NCBI RefSeq assembly: GCF_003386535.1
Contig: NZ_QTTN01000002.1
Location: 213,595 to 277,594 of the forward strand
Reading direction: 5' to 3'
Length of the DNA: 64,000 nucleotides
From: Paenibacillus taihuensis
GTDB taxonomy: Bacteria; Bacillota; Bacilli; Paenibacillales; Paenibacillaceae
Below, one piece after another: positions 18,287-27,731 of the stretch. Made by a program: the position numbers and the translations under genes. Below the pieces are notes generated by a model. The model had not been told where the DNA came from, did not search any database, and saw only the letters and a list, made by a program, of their open reading frames with translations. The number at the start of each line of letters is the position of its first letter. Position 1 is the first letter of the stretch.

Positions 18287-18386
18287 TTCGCACCCTTCCT
18301 TTCATCGGAAAAACAAAAGGAGCAGCTGCAGCTGAAGGCTACCGCCGCCCCTGATGTCTATCATTCATGCGGTCATGCCAGGATAA

Positions 18387-20201
18387 TTACTGGTTCTTCG
18401 CATACCAATCGTTAACTTCGTCCGTAATTTTCTGACCGCCGTTCGCGAGCCATTCCTTCACGAACTCGTCGAAATACTCAATCGGCTTCTCGCCGTAGAT
18501 AATCTTCAGATAGGCTTCTGTCGCTAGCTTCTGGAGCAGCTGACCTTTGGACTTCATCGTCGGCGTTACCGGACCAGTGAAGTAGTTCTTGCCTTCGGTA
18601 ATGCCTTGGTTAATCCGTACGCCTGCAGCTTCGATCTGCTTGCGCTTCATCGCCTTGACGTCAACTTCTCTCGATGTCAGTGCCTCTGCGTTCGGATCTG
18701 CGAGGAACTTCTTAACCGGTTCATCATTGGAGAACGGAACTGTCGTTACGCCGCCAGCAAGAATGTTCGTCGTCATAAAGCGCATATCCATCTTGCTGCC
18801 GTCTTTAAGCGGCCATTTGTCTTCCGGTACACCATTTTCCTTGAAATCGGCCTTAACGACCTTGCCGTCAACCGTTACATAGTCATAGCCTTCGAGGAAG
18901 CCGTTCTGCCAGCGCGTATCATAGTACGGATCGCCTTCCTGCTCCAAGCCCTTCGCGAACATTTTGTTGAAGTAGGCGAACCATGCTTCGATGTTCTTGA
19001 AGTCTTTGTTGAATACGGTGAAGCCTGCCGTAATCGGTTTTTCCGCACGGCCGAATTTGCCGTCTGGACCTGCAGGAAGCGGGAATGGCTCGAAGTCTGC
19101 CTTCGGATCCACCTTCGATGCATCGCTAAGCGGCCAGTCTCCCATCCAGAATGGTCCGAAGATGACGCCTGCCTTGCCGCTCGCGACAAGCTCGGATGTT
19201 TTCATCGGATCCTTGATGCCGGCTTCTTTATCGATATAACCTTTGCTCATCCAGTCTTTCATCGTCTCCAGATACTTCTTCGCATCCGGGTGGATCGCGC
19301 CGTAGCTCAGCTTGCCGTCCGCGCCTTTGTTCCAGAAGCTGCGAACGTCATACGTATTTATCATTTGGTCTGTAAGGGCGCCGACAATTGCGTCTGTCTG
19401 GCCCATCCACGTCCAAGGACCTTCTTTGAGCGGTACTGCGAGACCGACCGTGTCGTTCTTGCCGTTCTTGTCCGGATCGTTCTCCGTGAACTGCTTGATC
19501 ACTTCCTGGAACTCAGCCAGCGTAGTCGGCGCCTTCAAGCCAAGGTTATCGAGCCAGTCCTTGCGCACCCACATGACCGTTCCTTCGTCACCCATGAAGA
19601 ACGCTGGAATACCGTAGATATGGCCGTCCTTCTTAACCTCGCCCATCGCGTACGAGAACTTCTCCAGCATCTTCTTATATTCCGGATGCGCGTATTTCTC
19701 AATCGCATCATCGAGCGGCATCAGCTTATTCGCCGCCAGCATGCTTTGCAGAATATCGCCGGACGTTCCGAATACGTCAGGCAATTTGCCGCCGCTGGAA
19801 AGCAGGAGGCGCATCTTCGTATCGTAATCTTCCGACTTTGTAACGATAAAATCATACTTCACGTCAATGCCCATATTGTCTTTCATCCACTTCAGCATGG
19901 CGTTGTTTTCCATCGATTCGCCAGGCTTGAACGCATTGCCGCGGGAAGCGCCATCATCCACGACAGCCGATGTAATCGTAATCGGAGGATCGAATTTTTG
20001 TTTCCACATCTCAGTTGGCTTCGCACTGTTATTGGCGGCCGGAGCGTTTGAAACCGCAGCTTGGTTGTTGTTGGCTGTTGCCCCATTGTTACTGCTGTTG
20101 CTGTTACTGTTGCCGTTGTCTGAACAAGCGGCTAAAGTAGGCAGCATGCTTATAACGAGTGAAAGCGTTGCCAACTTTGTGTACTTTGCGTAACGTTTCA
20201 T
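18387..20201 (-). CDS. Extracellular solute-binding lipoprotein (LplA/YtcQ-like)
   Basis: About 604 residues from the ATG at 20201, which has an AGAGGGG site seven bases upstream. Lipoprotein signal peptide with the Cys in LPTLAAC, then a Ser/Asn/Ala-rich linker and a family-1 solute-binding fold (IYGIPAFFMGDEGTVMWVRKDW; FWMGDWPL). This large class of binding proteins is typical for Paenibacillus uptake of plant oligosaccharides. First gene of the importer operon, followed by two permeases and the YesM/YesN pair. Confidence 0.93.
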   Translation of the reverse strand: MKRYAKYTKLATLSLVISMLPTLAACSDNGNSNSNSSNNGATANNNQAAVSNAPAANNSAKPTEMWKQKFDPPITITSAVVDDGASRGNAFKPGESMENNAMLKWMKDNMGIDVKYDFIVTKSEDYDTKMRLLLSSGGKLPDVFGTSGDILQSMLAANKLMPLDDAIEKYAHPEYKKMLEKFSYAMGEVKKDGHIYGIPAFFMGDEGTVMWVRKDWLDNLGLKAPTTLAEFQEVIKQFTENDPDKNGKNDTVGLAVPLKEGPWTWMGQTDAIVGALTDQMINTYDVRSFWNKGADGKLSYGAIHPDAKKYLETMKDWMSKGYIDKEAGIKDPMKTSELVASGKAGVIFGPFWMGDWPLSDASKVDPKADFEPFPLPAGPDGKFGRAEKPITAGFTVFNKDFKNIEAWFAYFNKMFAKGLEQEGDPYYDTRWQNGFLEGYDYVTVDGKVVKADFKENGVPEDKWPLKDGSKMDMRFMTTNILAGGVTTVPFSNDEPVKKFLADPNAEALTSREVDVKAMKRKQIEAAGVRINQGITEGKNYFTGPVTPTMKSKGQLLQKLATEAYLKIIYGEKPIEYFDEFVKEWLANGGQKITDEVNDWYAKNQ

Positions 20202-20420
20202 GTTATACCCCTCTTCTATTTGATTGTGGTACAAAACCGATTATAAGGAGCAAAATGGACAGTTGGAATAGTTCGTTTTTTACATTATAGCGTAAATTGT
20301 ACATTTTGGTTTACGTTTTATTTTACAAACCATATACGAATCGATAAAATGCGCAAAATGTCATCCGTTTTGTCAAAACTACAGTTCGTCTGCCAGCATC
20401 CATTTCCACGTTTGTGCACA
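20202..20420. other. Upstream region of the LplA-like operon
   Basis: AT-rich non-coding DNA with A/T-rich words such as TTACGTTTTATTTTACAAAC that could hold promoter and operator elements for the importer operon. I cannot fix a -35/-10 pair with confidence and see no gene. Confidence 0.4.
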
Positions 20421-20446
20421 AAAAAAAGCGCCGCGTAGAACGCGGC
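20421..20446 (-). terminator. Rho-independent terminator, minus strand
   Basis: GCCGCGT-TCT-ACGCGGC followed by GCTTTTTTT on the minus strand. No gene ends close by; the nearest upstream one is the PhyH gene 670 bp away, with the 51-bp repeat array in between. The array may therefore be transcribed as a long 3' tail or separately. Confidence 0.75.
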
Positions 20447-20600
20447 ACTCGGCTGTCGGATAATTGTACGCTTGAAGGGTATGAGGTGAAGCATAACTGC
20501 AAAAACCAATCTCTTCGCGGCTATTTTTGCCGCAATCCCTCCAGGAGGGCTAGATCACAGCCAGGCCGTTCTCTGATTCTAACGGTTATTGGGTGGTAAA

Positions 20601-20906
20601 GCGGCGAATCCGTGCAAAGAAGAGCCTCCAGGTATCTACATTGGCGGAAATGCGGCGAATCCGACCAAAGAAGAGCCCCCAGGTATCTACATTGGCGAAA
20701 ATGCGGCGAATCCGTACAAAGAAGAGCATCCAGGTATCTACATTGGCGGAAATGCGGTGGAAATGGCGAAAGTAGCTGGTTTGAGGGACTACATTGACGG
20801 AAAAGCGGTGGAAATGGAGAAAGTAGCTGGTTTGATGGACTACATCGGTGGAAATCTGGCGGATATGGTAAAAGTAGCTGGTTTGATGGAGTACATCGGT
20901 GGTAAA
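20601..20906. repeat. Array of six 51-bp repeats, locus B
   Basis: Six contiguous units of exactly 51 bp starting at 20601, 20652, 20703, 20754, 20805 and 20856. The first three are type A (core AAGAGCCTCCAGGTATC), the last three type B (core AAGTAGCTGGTTTGATGG); both end in ATTGGCGGAAA-like sequence. GGTGGTAAAGCGGC occurs at both edges. The frame is open on both strands because the unit is 17 codons long, but no start site supports a protein. There are no spacers, so it is not a CRISPR array. A related array lies at 1741-1886. Around it, the word CAACCGTTA recurs at about 20947, 20999 and 21052. Confidence 0.9.
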
Positions 20907-21118
20907 GCGGCCCATTTTGAGCAGAAAATCACCAAATAGGCGCGCTGACAACCGTTATAGAAAATGGTGATGGCGGTTTGGAGCACTTTAGCCGCTGTCA
21001 CAACCGTTAGCATCCCAAAAGCCGCACTTTTCACGAAATAGCCGCTCATACAACCGTTAGAGCAAACCGTTGATGCCCGGTAAGGCTAAGTTACGTAAAC
21101 TTTGGCGCAAGGCGGCTG

Positions 21119-22000
21119 CTATACCCTGTGCAAGCTCTTGCCCTTCTCTTCTTTCACCTCGCGCCACATGCGTCGCCATTCTGCGCTTTCCGTCAGCACA
21201 CTGTCCGGCTGCAATCGGCTCCGCACAACGAACGAAGGATGCACATCGCGGCCCGAAGGCGCGCCTGTCTTGTGGTAGCGCAGGTCGACCGACCATCTGA
21301 CGATGTCCGACCGGTTGGATATGCCGCGGTGCGGCGTATACTTGTTCATGATCACGAGACCGCCCTTCGGGCACTCAGCCAAGATCGGCGCAACCTGCGG
21401 GAGCTTCTCTGGCACGATCGTCGTTCCGCCTTCGGCGTGGTGATTGATATACCCCCGTTTGAACACATGGGGCATCACTTCCATGCAGCCTGTCTCCGCA
21501 GTCGCATCGACAAGCGGCAGCCAGAACGTAATGATTTCCGACGCTTCGGAGTCAGGTGTAGTAACGGCGCAATCCTGATGCCACGGGACATTTTGAAAAT
21601 AATCCGGTTCATCGGAGTATACCCGTTTCGCTGGCAGCTTCGTCCGGATATGCTGAATCGGATTGCAGCTCAGCTCGCTGCCAAGGAGACATTCGGCAAC
21701 ATCGAGCAAATTCGGATTGCCTAGAAACCGGAATATCGCTTCGCCGAGATAACCGTTAATGTCGAAGCCCCGGCCGATCTCCCGGCACTGGGCATGCAGC
21801 AGCATGTACCGCCGCTCGAACGGTTCGTCCTCGTGGAGATCAGGCAGCTTCCCCCCTGCATGGAGCGCTCGCGCACGCGCGTCAATTTCCGCTGACAATT
21901 CATCGATGACTGGCTGTAAATCCTCGTTCGTGAATACATTCGGTACGATTAGATAGCCTTCTGTCTGATAGCTGATGATTTGCTCGATGGATAAACGCAT
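21119..22000 (-). CDS. PhyH-family Fe(II)/2-oxoglutarate dioxygenase
   Basis: 293 residues from the ATG at 22000 (GGTGGGAG upstream); a GTG five codons earlier is less likely. The iron-binding triad is visible: His and Asp in PWHQDCAV and the distal His in YTPHRGISN, followed by an Arg in VDLRYHK suitable for 2-oxoglutarate binding. The N-terminal QTEGYLIVPNVF is characteristic of phytanoyl-CoA-dioxygenase-like proteins. It is the last gene of a six-gene minus-strand operon. It is only distantly like the two PhyH proteins at 28.9-30.5 kb. Substrate unknown. Confidence 0.9.
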   Translation of the reverse strand: MRLSIEQIISYQTEGYLIVPNVFTNEDLQPVIDELSAEIDARARALHAGGKLPDLHEDEPFERRYMLLHAQCREIGRGFDINGYLGEAIFRFLGNPNLLDVAECLLGSELSCNPIQHIRTKLPAKRVYSDEPDYFQNVPWHQDCAVTTPDSEASEIITFWLPLVDATAETGCMEVMPHVFKRGYINHHAEGGTTIVPEKLPQVAPILAECPKGGLVIMNKYTPHRGISNRSDIVRWSVDLRYHKTGAPSGRDVHPSFVVRSRLQPDSVLTESAEWRRMWREVKEEKGKSLHRV

Positions 22001-22033
22001 ACCGCTAGCTCCCACCTTTTCTCCAGCAAAATA

Positions 22034-24073
22034 TTAGATTTTCGCTACTTGCACGCGTCCAGAGAAGAACGTCGCCCCTCTGCCCATATCCGCCACACGG
22101 TCCGGCGTCAGCGCATTGACGAGCGCTTTGCCATCCTTGCCGTCTGCCCATAGTCCTTGCATAACCACAACGCCGGAGAGAACATCGTCGCCGACCGCTG
22201 CAGTCAGTTCGCAGTCTCCGCGGTCATTCCACACTTTTATCGCATCGCCGTCCCCAATGCTGAGGCTCGCTGCGTCTTCACGATTCATATGCAGCTTCGG
22301 CGTCTTCTCGAGCTTCACATGCTTCTCGTTGTTCGAGAATGTGGAGTTGAGGAAGTTATGATTCGCCGTCGGGATGAACAGGAACGGATACGGACCGTCA
22401 TCGACAAGCGGCGAATACGTCGGCATCGGTGGATAGCCTTTGCGCTCCATTTGCGCCGAATACAGCTCGATCAGGCCGCTCGGCGTGCGCAGCTTGCCTG
22501 ACAGCAGCGGCTTCACATTCGCCTTGATGAAGCCGTGCTCCTTCAACCCTTCAAGCGTAATCGCTTCGATATTGCGATTGTTCGGATTGTTCAGCGCCTG
22601 CTCGATCATCGCTTCATCCGAATCACGAAGCGCTTCTTCCTCATAACCCATCGCTGCCGCAAGCAGACGGAACACATCGTTGTTCGACTTGCTCTCGCCA
22701 TATGGCGCAGCAACCGGCTCCTGGAGGTGCACATAATGATGCCAATACGACAGGTACAAGTCCGTATTCTCCAAATTCGACGTCGCCGGCAGCACGATAT
22801 CCGCATACGTTGCCGTTTCAGTCAGGAACAGATCATGCACGACGGTAAACAAGTCTTCGCGCGCAAGCCCTTCTCTTACTTTCGTTGCGTTCGGAGCGAC
22901 AACCGCCGGGTTCGCGTTGAACACATAGAGCGACTTGAGGGGCTTGCCTTCAGGTTCCATTAGCGCGCTGCCAAGCAGATTCATATTGATCTCCTGCGCG
23001 CCGCTATTCGTGCGCAGATTCGGACGTTCAAGCGCCGGCTTGTTGATCATCAAGTAGCCGCCGTTGCCTTTGATCGCGCCCCCTCCGCGTTTCAGCCACT
23101 GGCCAGTCAGCGCTGGCAAGCAGGCGATCGCGCGCGTCGTCATGCCGCCGTTATCGTGATGCTGCGGTCCGTTGCCGATGCGGATAAACGCCGATTCCGC
23201 TCTGCCGTACATGCGCGCAAGCTTATAAATATCGTCCACCGGCACACCTGTAATCGACGAGACAAGCTCAGGCGTGTACGATTTCACATGCTCTCGCAGC
23301 TGCTCATGACCGACTGTGTATTCCGCCATGAATGCTTCATCCGCGAAGCCTTCCGCGAACAAAACATGCATCACGCCAAGCGCCAGCGCTGCATCCGTAC
23401 CTGGCAGGATTGGAATGAACCAGTCTGCCCACCGAGCCGTCCGGTTGCGGTGCACGTCAATGACGACGACTTGCGCGCCTTGCTTGCGCGCCTTCTCGGA
23501 AATCGTCACTTGGTGCATATTGGTACTCACTGCGTTAATGCCCCACATGATGTGAAGCTTCGCATGAACCGTTTCCTCCGGATCGGTCCCGAAGCTGCCG
23601 CCCATGGTGTAGCCGTAGCCTTCCGTACCCGCCGCTTCGCAGATGGAATAGATCAGCTTGCTCGTGCCCATCCGGTTGAACAACCGGCGGCCCATTCCTT
23701 CCGTGCCGATCCGGCCCATATTACCATAGAAGCTGTACGGAAGAATGGCTTCCGGTCCTTCTTCCGCAATGATCTGCTTCCAATTAGCAGCGATTGTGCA
23801 AATCGCTTCATCCCAGCTGATGCGCTCAAACTGTGCGCTGCCTTTCGGACCTACCCGCTTCAGCGGATATTGCAGCCGCTTCTCGTCATATATACGTTCC
23901 GTCATATTGCGGACCTTATTGCAAATTGCCCCTTGCGTTACCGGGTGATCCGGATCGCCTTCAATGCGCACGATGCGGCCGTTCTCCTTGTGAACGAGCA
24001 GTCCGCATTGGTCGGGACAATCGAGTGAACATACCGATGGAAAAATGCCATTAAACTCTGTTGTATAAGCCAT
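22034..24073 (-). CDS. Molybdopterin (bis-MGD) oxidoreductase with [4Fe-4S] site
   Basis: About 679 residues from the ATG at 24073, which has GGAAGGAGC upstream. The N-terminal Cys cluster CSLDCPDQC plus the later Cys of QGAIC would bind a [4Fe-4S] centre. The DMSO-reductase-fold regions follow (ILPYSFYGNMGRIG, MWGINAVSTNMHQ, FNANPAVVAPN, DIVLPATSNLENTDLY), and the C-terminal cofactor domain has HMNREDAASLSIGDGD. There is no twin-arginine signal, so it is cytoplasmic. No dedicated electron-transfer subunit is next to it. Its place between an SDR and a dioxygenase suggests it oxidises or reduces an intermediate of the same pathway. Confidence 0.92.
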   Translation of the reverse strand: MAYTTEFNGIFPSVCSLDCPDQCGLLVHKENGRIVRIEGDPDHPVTQGAICNKVRNMTERIYDEKRLQYPLKRVGPKGSAQFERISWDEAICTIAANWKQIIAEEGPEAILPYSFYGNMGRIGTEGMGRRLFNRMGTSKLIYSICEAAGTEGYGYTMGGSFGTDPEETVHAKLHIMWGINAVSTNMHQVTISEKARKQGAQVVVIDVHRNRTARWADWFIPILPGTDAALALGVMHVLFAEGFADEAFMAEYTVGHEQLREHVKSYTPELVSSITGVPVDDIYKLARMYGRAESAFIRIGNGPQHHDNGGMTTRAIACLPALTGQWLKRGGGAIKGNGGYLMINKPALERPNLRTNSGAQEINMNLLGSALMEPEGKPLKSLYVFNANPAVVAPNATKVREGLAREDLFTVVHDLFLTETATYADIVLPATSNLENTDLYLSYWHHYVHLQEPVAAPYGESKSNNDVFRLLAAAMGYEEEALRDSDEAMIEQALNNPNNRNIEAITLEGLKEHGFIKANVKPLLSGKLRTPSGLIELYSAQMERKGYPPMPTYSPLVDDGPYPFLFIPTANHNFLNSTFSNNEKHVKLEKTPKLHMNREDAASLSIGDGDAIKVWNDRGDCELTAAVGDDVLSGVVVMQGLWADGKDGKALVNALTPDRVADMGRGATFFSGRVQVAKI

Positions 24074-24165
24074 GAATGAGTACGCTCCTTCCAAAAACAA
24101 CGCCATACTCACTTATTATACAGGGGCTTACACAATTACGCGATGTCTGCTACGGCGGGCGGCCA

Positions 24166-24945
24166 CTATCGGACTGAGCTGCCTCCATCGACAACGAGCG
24201 TCTGTCCGGTAATCTGGCTGCTCATATTCGATGCCATAAAAAGCACCGCGTCCGCGATATCCTCGCCCGTCTGAAGCCGTCCAAGACCGAAACGGCTCAT
24301 CGTTGCAGCAATATTCGCTTCATCCATGCCCACCGACTTCCAGCGTGCAACTTCGCCTTCCGAAGCGATCCAGCCAGGCTGCACGCAATTGACCCGAATG
24401 CGATGCTGGGCCAATGATTTAGCGAGATTGCGGGTCAATGTAACGAGGCCGCCTTTGGAGACGGCATAGGCAAGCGTCGCTGCTTCCCCCGCATTCGCAT
24501 GGTTAGAACCGATATTAATAATCGCGCCGCTGCTGCGATCGATCATGCCGGGCACAACCGTCTGGCACATCATGAACGTGCCTTTGAGATTGACGTCCAG
24601 CACATGATCCCAGAACGCCTCATCCATCTGCAGCATGTCGCTTCTTGGGAAGATGCCGGCATTGTTGACTAGGATGTCGACTGGACCAAAGAGGCGCACC
24701 GTCTCCGCAACAAGCGCCTCGACATCGCTTCTTAAGGAAATATCGCACCTGACAAAATAAATCTGCGCCGCGTAGCCTTCCTCGCCCAGCTCCCGCGCTG
24801 TCGCAGCGCCGATCTCTTCCACATCAGCGATGACCACCCGTGCGCCGCATTGCAGAAATTTGAGGGCAATTGCTCTGCCGATGCCTCTCGCCCCGCCGGT
24901 CACGATGACGGTCTTCTGCTGTATATCGGTGAGCGGCGCGGTCAT
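24166..24945 (-). CDS. Short-chain dehydrogenase/reductase (SDR) A
   Basis: 259 residues, classical SDR: cofactor motif TGGARGIG, NNAG, catalytic Ser in INIGSNHAN and YAVSK with the catalytic Tyr and Lys. C-terminal GQTLVVDGG is typical. Its ATG overlaps the stop of the preceding SDR by four bases, so translation is coupled. About 90 bp separates it from the molybdoenzyme gene. Substrate unknown, probably a sugar or sugar acid. Confidence 0.93.
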   Translation of the reverse strand: MTAPLTDIQQKTVIVTGGARGIGRAIALKFLQCGARVVIADVEEIGAATARELGEEGYAAQIYFVRCDISLRSDVEALVAETVRLFGPVDILVNNAGIFPRSDMLQMDEAFWDHVLDVNLKGTFMMCQTVVPGMIDRSSGAIINIGSNHANAGEAATLAYAVSKGGLVTLTRNLAKSLAQHRIRVNCVQPGWIASEGEVARWKSVGMDEANIAATMSRFGLGRLQTGEDIADAVLFMASNMSSQITGQTLVVDGGSSVR

Positions 24946-25751
24946 GACCGGAGCGACTCCTTCCGGGCTGCCGCCTCATACGCGAATGCCGGAATTTGGG
25001 TCGCGAACTTGCCGCCGCTGATGTCGATCATCGTGCCCGTGATGTAGCCCGCGAGATCCGATGCCAGGAAGCAGATCAAATTGGCGATATCTTCCTTGTT
25101 GCCCCAGCGGCGAAGTGTCAGCGTATCGAGCAACCGGTTCTGGCGCTCCTCGGTTTGTTCAGCGAAGTGGTTCATATCCGTAGGAATCATACCGGGCGAG
25201 TAGCAGTTGACGGTGACGTTATAAGGACCGAGCTCCCCGGCGAGTACGCGCGTGAACTGCTTAACCGCCGCCTTCGAGGAGGCGTATGCCGCACTGCCGT
25301 AAGCCGGAACAATCGCTGCAAAAGAAGCCGCGTTCAAGATCCGTCCTGAACGCTGCTCCCTCATAATCGGCGCAACAGCTTGACACATGAGAAACGTGCC
25401 CTTCAAGTTAATGTCCATGTTGGCATCCCATATCTCTTCCTTCAGCTCCTCGACGATGCCGCCGCTCGCCACGCCTGCGTTGTTGACGAGAATATCGATG
25501 CTTCCAAACCGGCTGCGCACCTCTTCCACGACCTCCGCGATCCGCTTCGCATCGCGGACATCGCATACAAACTGCGCGCCGGGAAGCTGCTCCGCGGCGA
25601 ACGCTTGCCCGAGGTCTTCAAGCTGCTCCGCGCGAATATCCGTGCCGATCGTGATGACGCCTTCCTTCGCCAGGGTCATTGCGATATGCCGCCCGATGCC
25701 TCGGCCAGCACCTGTGACGATGGCTACTTTGCCCTTCAAATCGATAATCAT
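24942..25751 (-). CDS. Short-chain dehydrogenase/reductase (SDR) B
   Basis: 269 residues, classical SDR with TGAGRGIG, NNAG, YASSK and the C-terminal ITGTMIDISGGKFA. The start (GGAGG 6 bases upstream) overlaps the stop of the isomerase gene by four bases, and its own stop overlaps the next SDR, giving a tightly coupled block. Within the operon it is distinct in sequence from the other two SDRs, which suggests three successive or branched redox steps rather than recent duplication. Confidence 0.93.
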   Translation of the reverse strand: MIIDLKGKVAIVTGAGRGIGRHIAMTLAKEGVITIGTDIRAEQLEDLGQAFAAEQLPGAQFVCDVRDAKRIAEVVEEVRSRFGSIDILVNNAGVASGGIVEELKEEIWDANMDINLKGTFLMCQAVAPIMREQRSGRILNAASFAAIVPAYGSAAYASSKAAVKQFTRVLAGELGPYNVTVNCYSPGMIPTDMNHFAEQTEERQNRLLDTLTLRRWGNKEDIANLICFLASDLAGYITGTMIDISGGKFATQIPAFAYEAAARKESLRS

Positions 25752-26785
25752 GAAACCGCCTCCGATGGATTCGATTGGTTCGATGGAATCGATAGGTTCG
25801 TCTGGTTGGCGGTGGACATCAGCTGGTGGACATATGCAATGCTGCTCATGAGCTGAGCTTGTTCATAGGCGATGACAGCGTCGACGGATTCCCCGCGTTC
25901 ATGCGGCGTTTGCCACTGTGCGCCGGCCGGCTTCGCTTGCTGCTGGACGAATCGCATAACCTGCGCAAGCTGCTGTGCGCTGCGCGGCGGATATTCCGGC
26001 CAATAATCGTCTGCGAGCACACGGACATGCCGCGCTTCGAGTGCGCCGATTTCGATGGACATGGTGAGCTGCCCCGATGCAGGGGCGCTCGTGCGGAATA
26101 CATCCATAAGCGCCGGGAAGTCGACTGCGCCTTGTCCGATCGGGCAGCGGACGAGCCTGTACCCTTCATCGGTCGGGTGGATCCAATAATCCTTGAGATG
26201 AACATTCTTCAGATACGGGGCAATTCGCCTAGCAAAATCAACCGGTTCCTCCGCAGTCGCGAGCGGGTTGCCGGTATCAAGCGTAAGGCCGATATGGTGC
26301 GAACTGATCGACTCGCACAGCCAGATCAGCTCCTCGGAAGCGAGGTCCTGATGATTCTCGATAGCGATGGTTACTCCTGCCTGCTCTGCAATCGCCGTCG
26401 CTTCCGCAAGTCCCTCTCGCACCTTGGCGAGAAATGGCTGCCAGCCGCCAGCCATATGACGGCGGTCGCCGCCGAGCATCGCCCCGCCCGCTACCGTCCG
26501 GACGACGCTTGCTCCAACGCTTTTCGCAAGTGCAATCGCTTCGCCAAGACGTTCTGGATCGAAGCCGCCTTCTGCGACAACAAGATAGAGCTCATGCTCT
26601 CTCGCAAATCTAATAATCGCCTGCTGATCCGCCTTCGCGAGCAGTCCCGCCGGCAGCTCCGCTCCTTGCAAGCCTGACTGAACGGCTTGGTACAGGACAG
26701 CTTCCGCCGTCATCGGCGCAGCTGTCGAGCGCGGATGCAGCCCCATTGCGTAGGTCGTGCCGAACATCGATAAGCCAAAACGCAT
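25748..26785 (-). CDS. Sugar phosphate isomerase/epimerase-like TIM barrel
   Basis: About 345 residues from the ATG at 26785 (AAAGGGGAG upstream). One xylose-isomerase-like TIM barrel with likely metal ligands in TIAIENHQDL, GLTLDTGNPL, NVHLKDYW and LTMSIEIGALE. The last 50 residues after LAQVMRFV are a polar Ser/Asn-rich tail not typical for the barrel. It lies between two SDR genes with four-base overlap downstream. It probably acts as isomerase, epimerase or dehydratase on the pathway intermediate. Confidence 0.85.
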   Translation of the reverse strand: MRFGLSMFGTTYAMGLHPRSTAAPMTAEAVLYQAVQSGLQGAELPAGLLAKADQQAIIRFAREHELYLVVAEGGFDPERLGEAIALAKSVGASVVRTVAGGAMLGGDRRHMAGGWQPFLAKVREGLAEATAIAEQAGVTIAIENHQDLASEELIWLCESISSHHIGLTLDTGNPLATAEEPVDFARRIAPYLKNVHLKDYWIHPTDEGYRLVRCPIGQGAVDFPALMDVFRTSAPASGQLTMSIEIGALEARHVRVLADDYWPEYPPRSAQQLAQVMRFVQQQAKPAGAQWQTPHERGESVDAVIAYEQAQLMSSIAYVHQLMSTANQTNLSIPSNQSNPSEAVS

Positions 26786-26821
26786 CGTGCTCTCCCCTTT
26801 CGCATCCATGGACTTTCTTGC

Positions 26822-27592
26822 CTATTTTGCCGTCCAGCCGCCGTCTACGGTTAATGTCGATCCGGTCATAAAGCTCGATGCGTCGGAGGCGAGGAACAGC
26901 GTCGGTCCCGCAATCTCCTCCGGGTTCCCCCATCTTCCAAGCGCGATGGAGTCGACGAAGAGCCGGTTCGCCTCCGGATTGTTGATGACGACCGTATTCA
27001 GCTCCGTCGCAATCGGGCCTGGACATAGCGCATTGACCGTGATGTTGAAGGGAGCCAGTTCCAGTGCGAGCACGCGGGTCAGCTGAATGACGCCGCCTTT
27101 GCTTGCACAGTAGGCGCTTCGCTCCGGCAACCCTACCAACCCTAGCATCGACGCGACGTTGATGATACGCCCCGAACGCTGTTCCTTCATTATTGGCGTC
27201 ACAGCACGCGCGCATAGGAATGGAGCTTTCAGATTCGTCCCCATCACTTGATCCCAGCTCGACTCGTCGTAGCTCTCGATTGGTTTGCGGATATTGATGC
27301 CTGCATTGTTGATGAGAATATCGATTCGTCCATAACGGTCCTTCACCGTTTGAACAACCTGCTCGACCTGAGCCGCATCGGTCAGCTCTGCCTCGAGGCC
27401 AATTAGTTCCCGCCCTGTTGCTGCAGAGAGCTGTGCAGCCGTTTCGGCTGCTCGCGCCTCCGAGCGGCTCGTAATGACGACCGCTGCCCCCGCTTCCGCC
27501 AGCGTCTGCGCCATCACAATGCCGAGTCCGCCGGTGCCGCCTGTTATAATTGCGACTTTTCCGCTTAATTGAAATAGCTCGTTTGCTGCCAT
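26822..27592 (-). CDS. Short-chain dehydrogenase/reductase (SDR) C, first gene of the operon
   Basis: 256 residues from the ATG at 27592; 16 upstream codons in frame lack a better start. Motifs TGGTGGLG, NNAG, catalytic Ser in INVASMLG, YCASK and C-terminal TGSTLTVDGG. The overall sequence resembles gluconate-5-dehydrogenase or KduD-type enzymes, but I do not assign a specific substrate. It is first in the six-gene operon and divergent from the AraC gene at 27732, with cre-like and palindromic sites between. Confidence 0.92.
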   Translation of the reverse strand: MAANELFQLSGKVAIITGGTGGLGIVMAQTLAEAGAAVVITSRSEARAAETAAQLSAATGRELIGLEAELTDAAQVEQVVQTVKDRYGRIDILINNAGINIRKPIESYDESSWDQVMGTNLKAPFLCARAVTPIMKEQRSGRIINVASMLGLVGLPERSAYCASKGGVIQLTRVLALELAPFNITVNALCPGPIATELNTVVINNPEANRLFVDSIALGRWGNPEEIAGPTLFLASDASSFMTGSTLTVDGGWTAK

Positions 27593-27625
27593 TGTTCGAT
27601 CAACCGCTCCTCTCCTTATTGTGAG

Positions 27626-27639
27626 GGAATGCGCTTTCA
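27626..27639. promoter_or_regulatory. cre-like box before the SDR/PhyH operon
   Basis: GGAATGCGCTTTCA, read on the other strand as TGAAAGCGCATTCC, fits the cre consensus at 12 of 14 positions and is nearly the same word as the boxes near xynA. Confidence 0.5.
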
Positions 27640-27640
27640 T

Positions 27641-27657
27641 GTTACCATTCGGGTAAC
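27641..27657. promoter_or_regulatory. Palindromic operator candidate GTTACC-N5-GGTAAC
   Basis: A perfect 6-bp inverted repeat with five-base spacer in the divergent region between the SDR operon and the AraC regulator. The dyad symmetry fits a protein-binding site; which regulator uses it is unknown (AraC proteins more often use direct repeats). Confidence 0.4.
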
Positions 27658-27731
27658 CGGTATGGATTTACATAAAGGAGATTGTTTTTTGGACTTTTCC
27701 GAAAAATATTCATAGAGGCGGTGTTCAGACG

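Noticed and set aside
18606..20051. 481-residue antisense ORF inside the solute-binding protein gene
   Set aside because: The opposite strand encodes a complete lipoprotein with signal peptide; the antisense frame is a shadow.
20601..20906. Possible CRISPR array
   Set aside because: The units are contiguous with no unique spacers, and no cas genes are in the window.
20586..20951. ORFs on both strands through the 51-bp repeat array
   Set aside because: A repeat of 17 codons stays open by itself; no start signals, and the units look like intergenic repeats.
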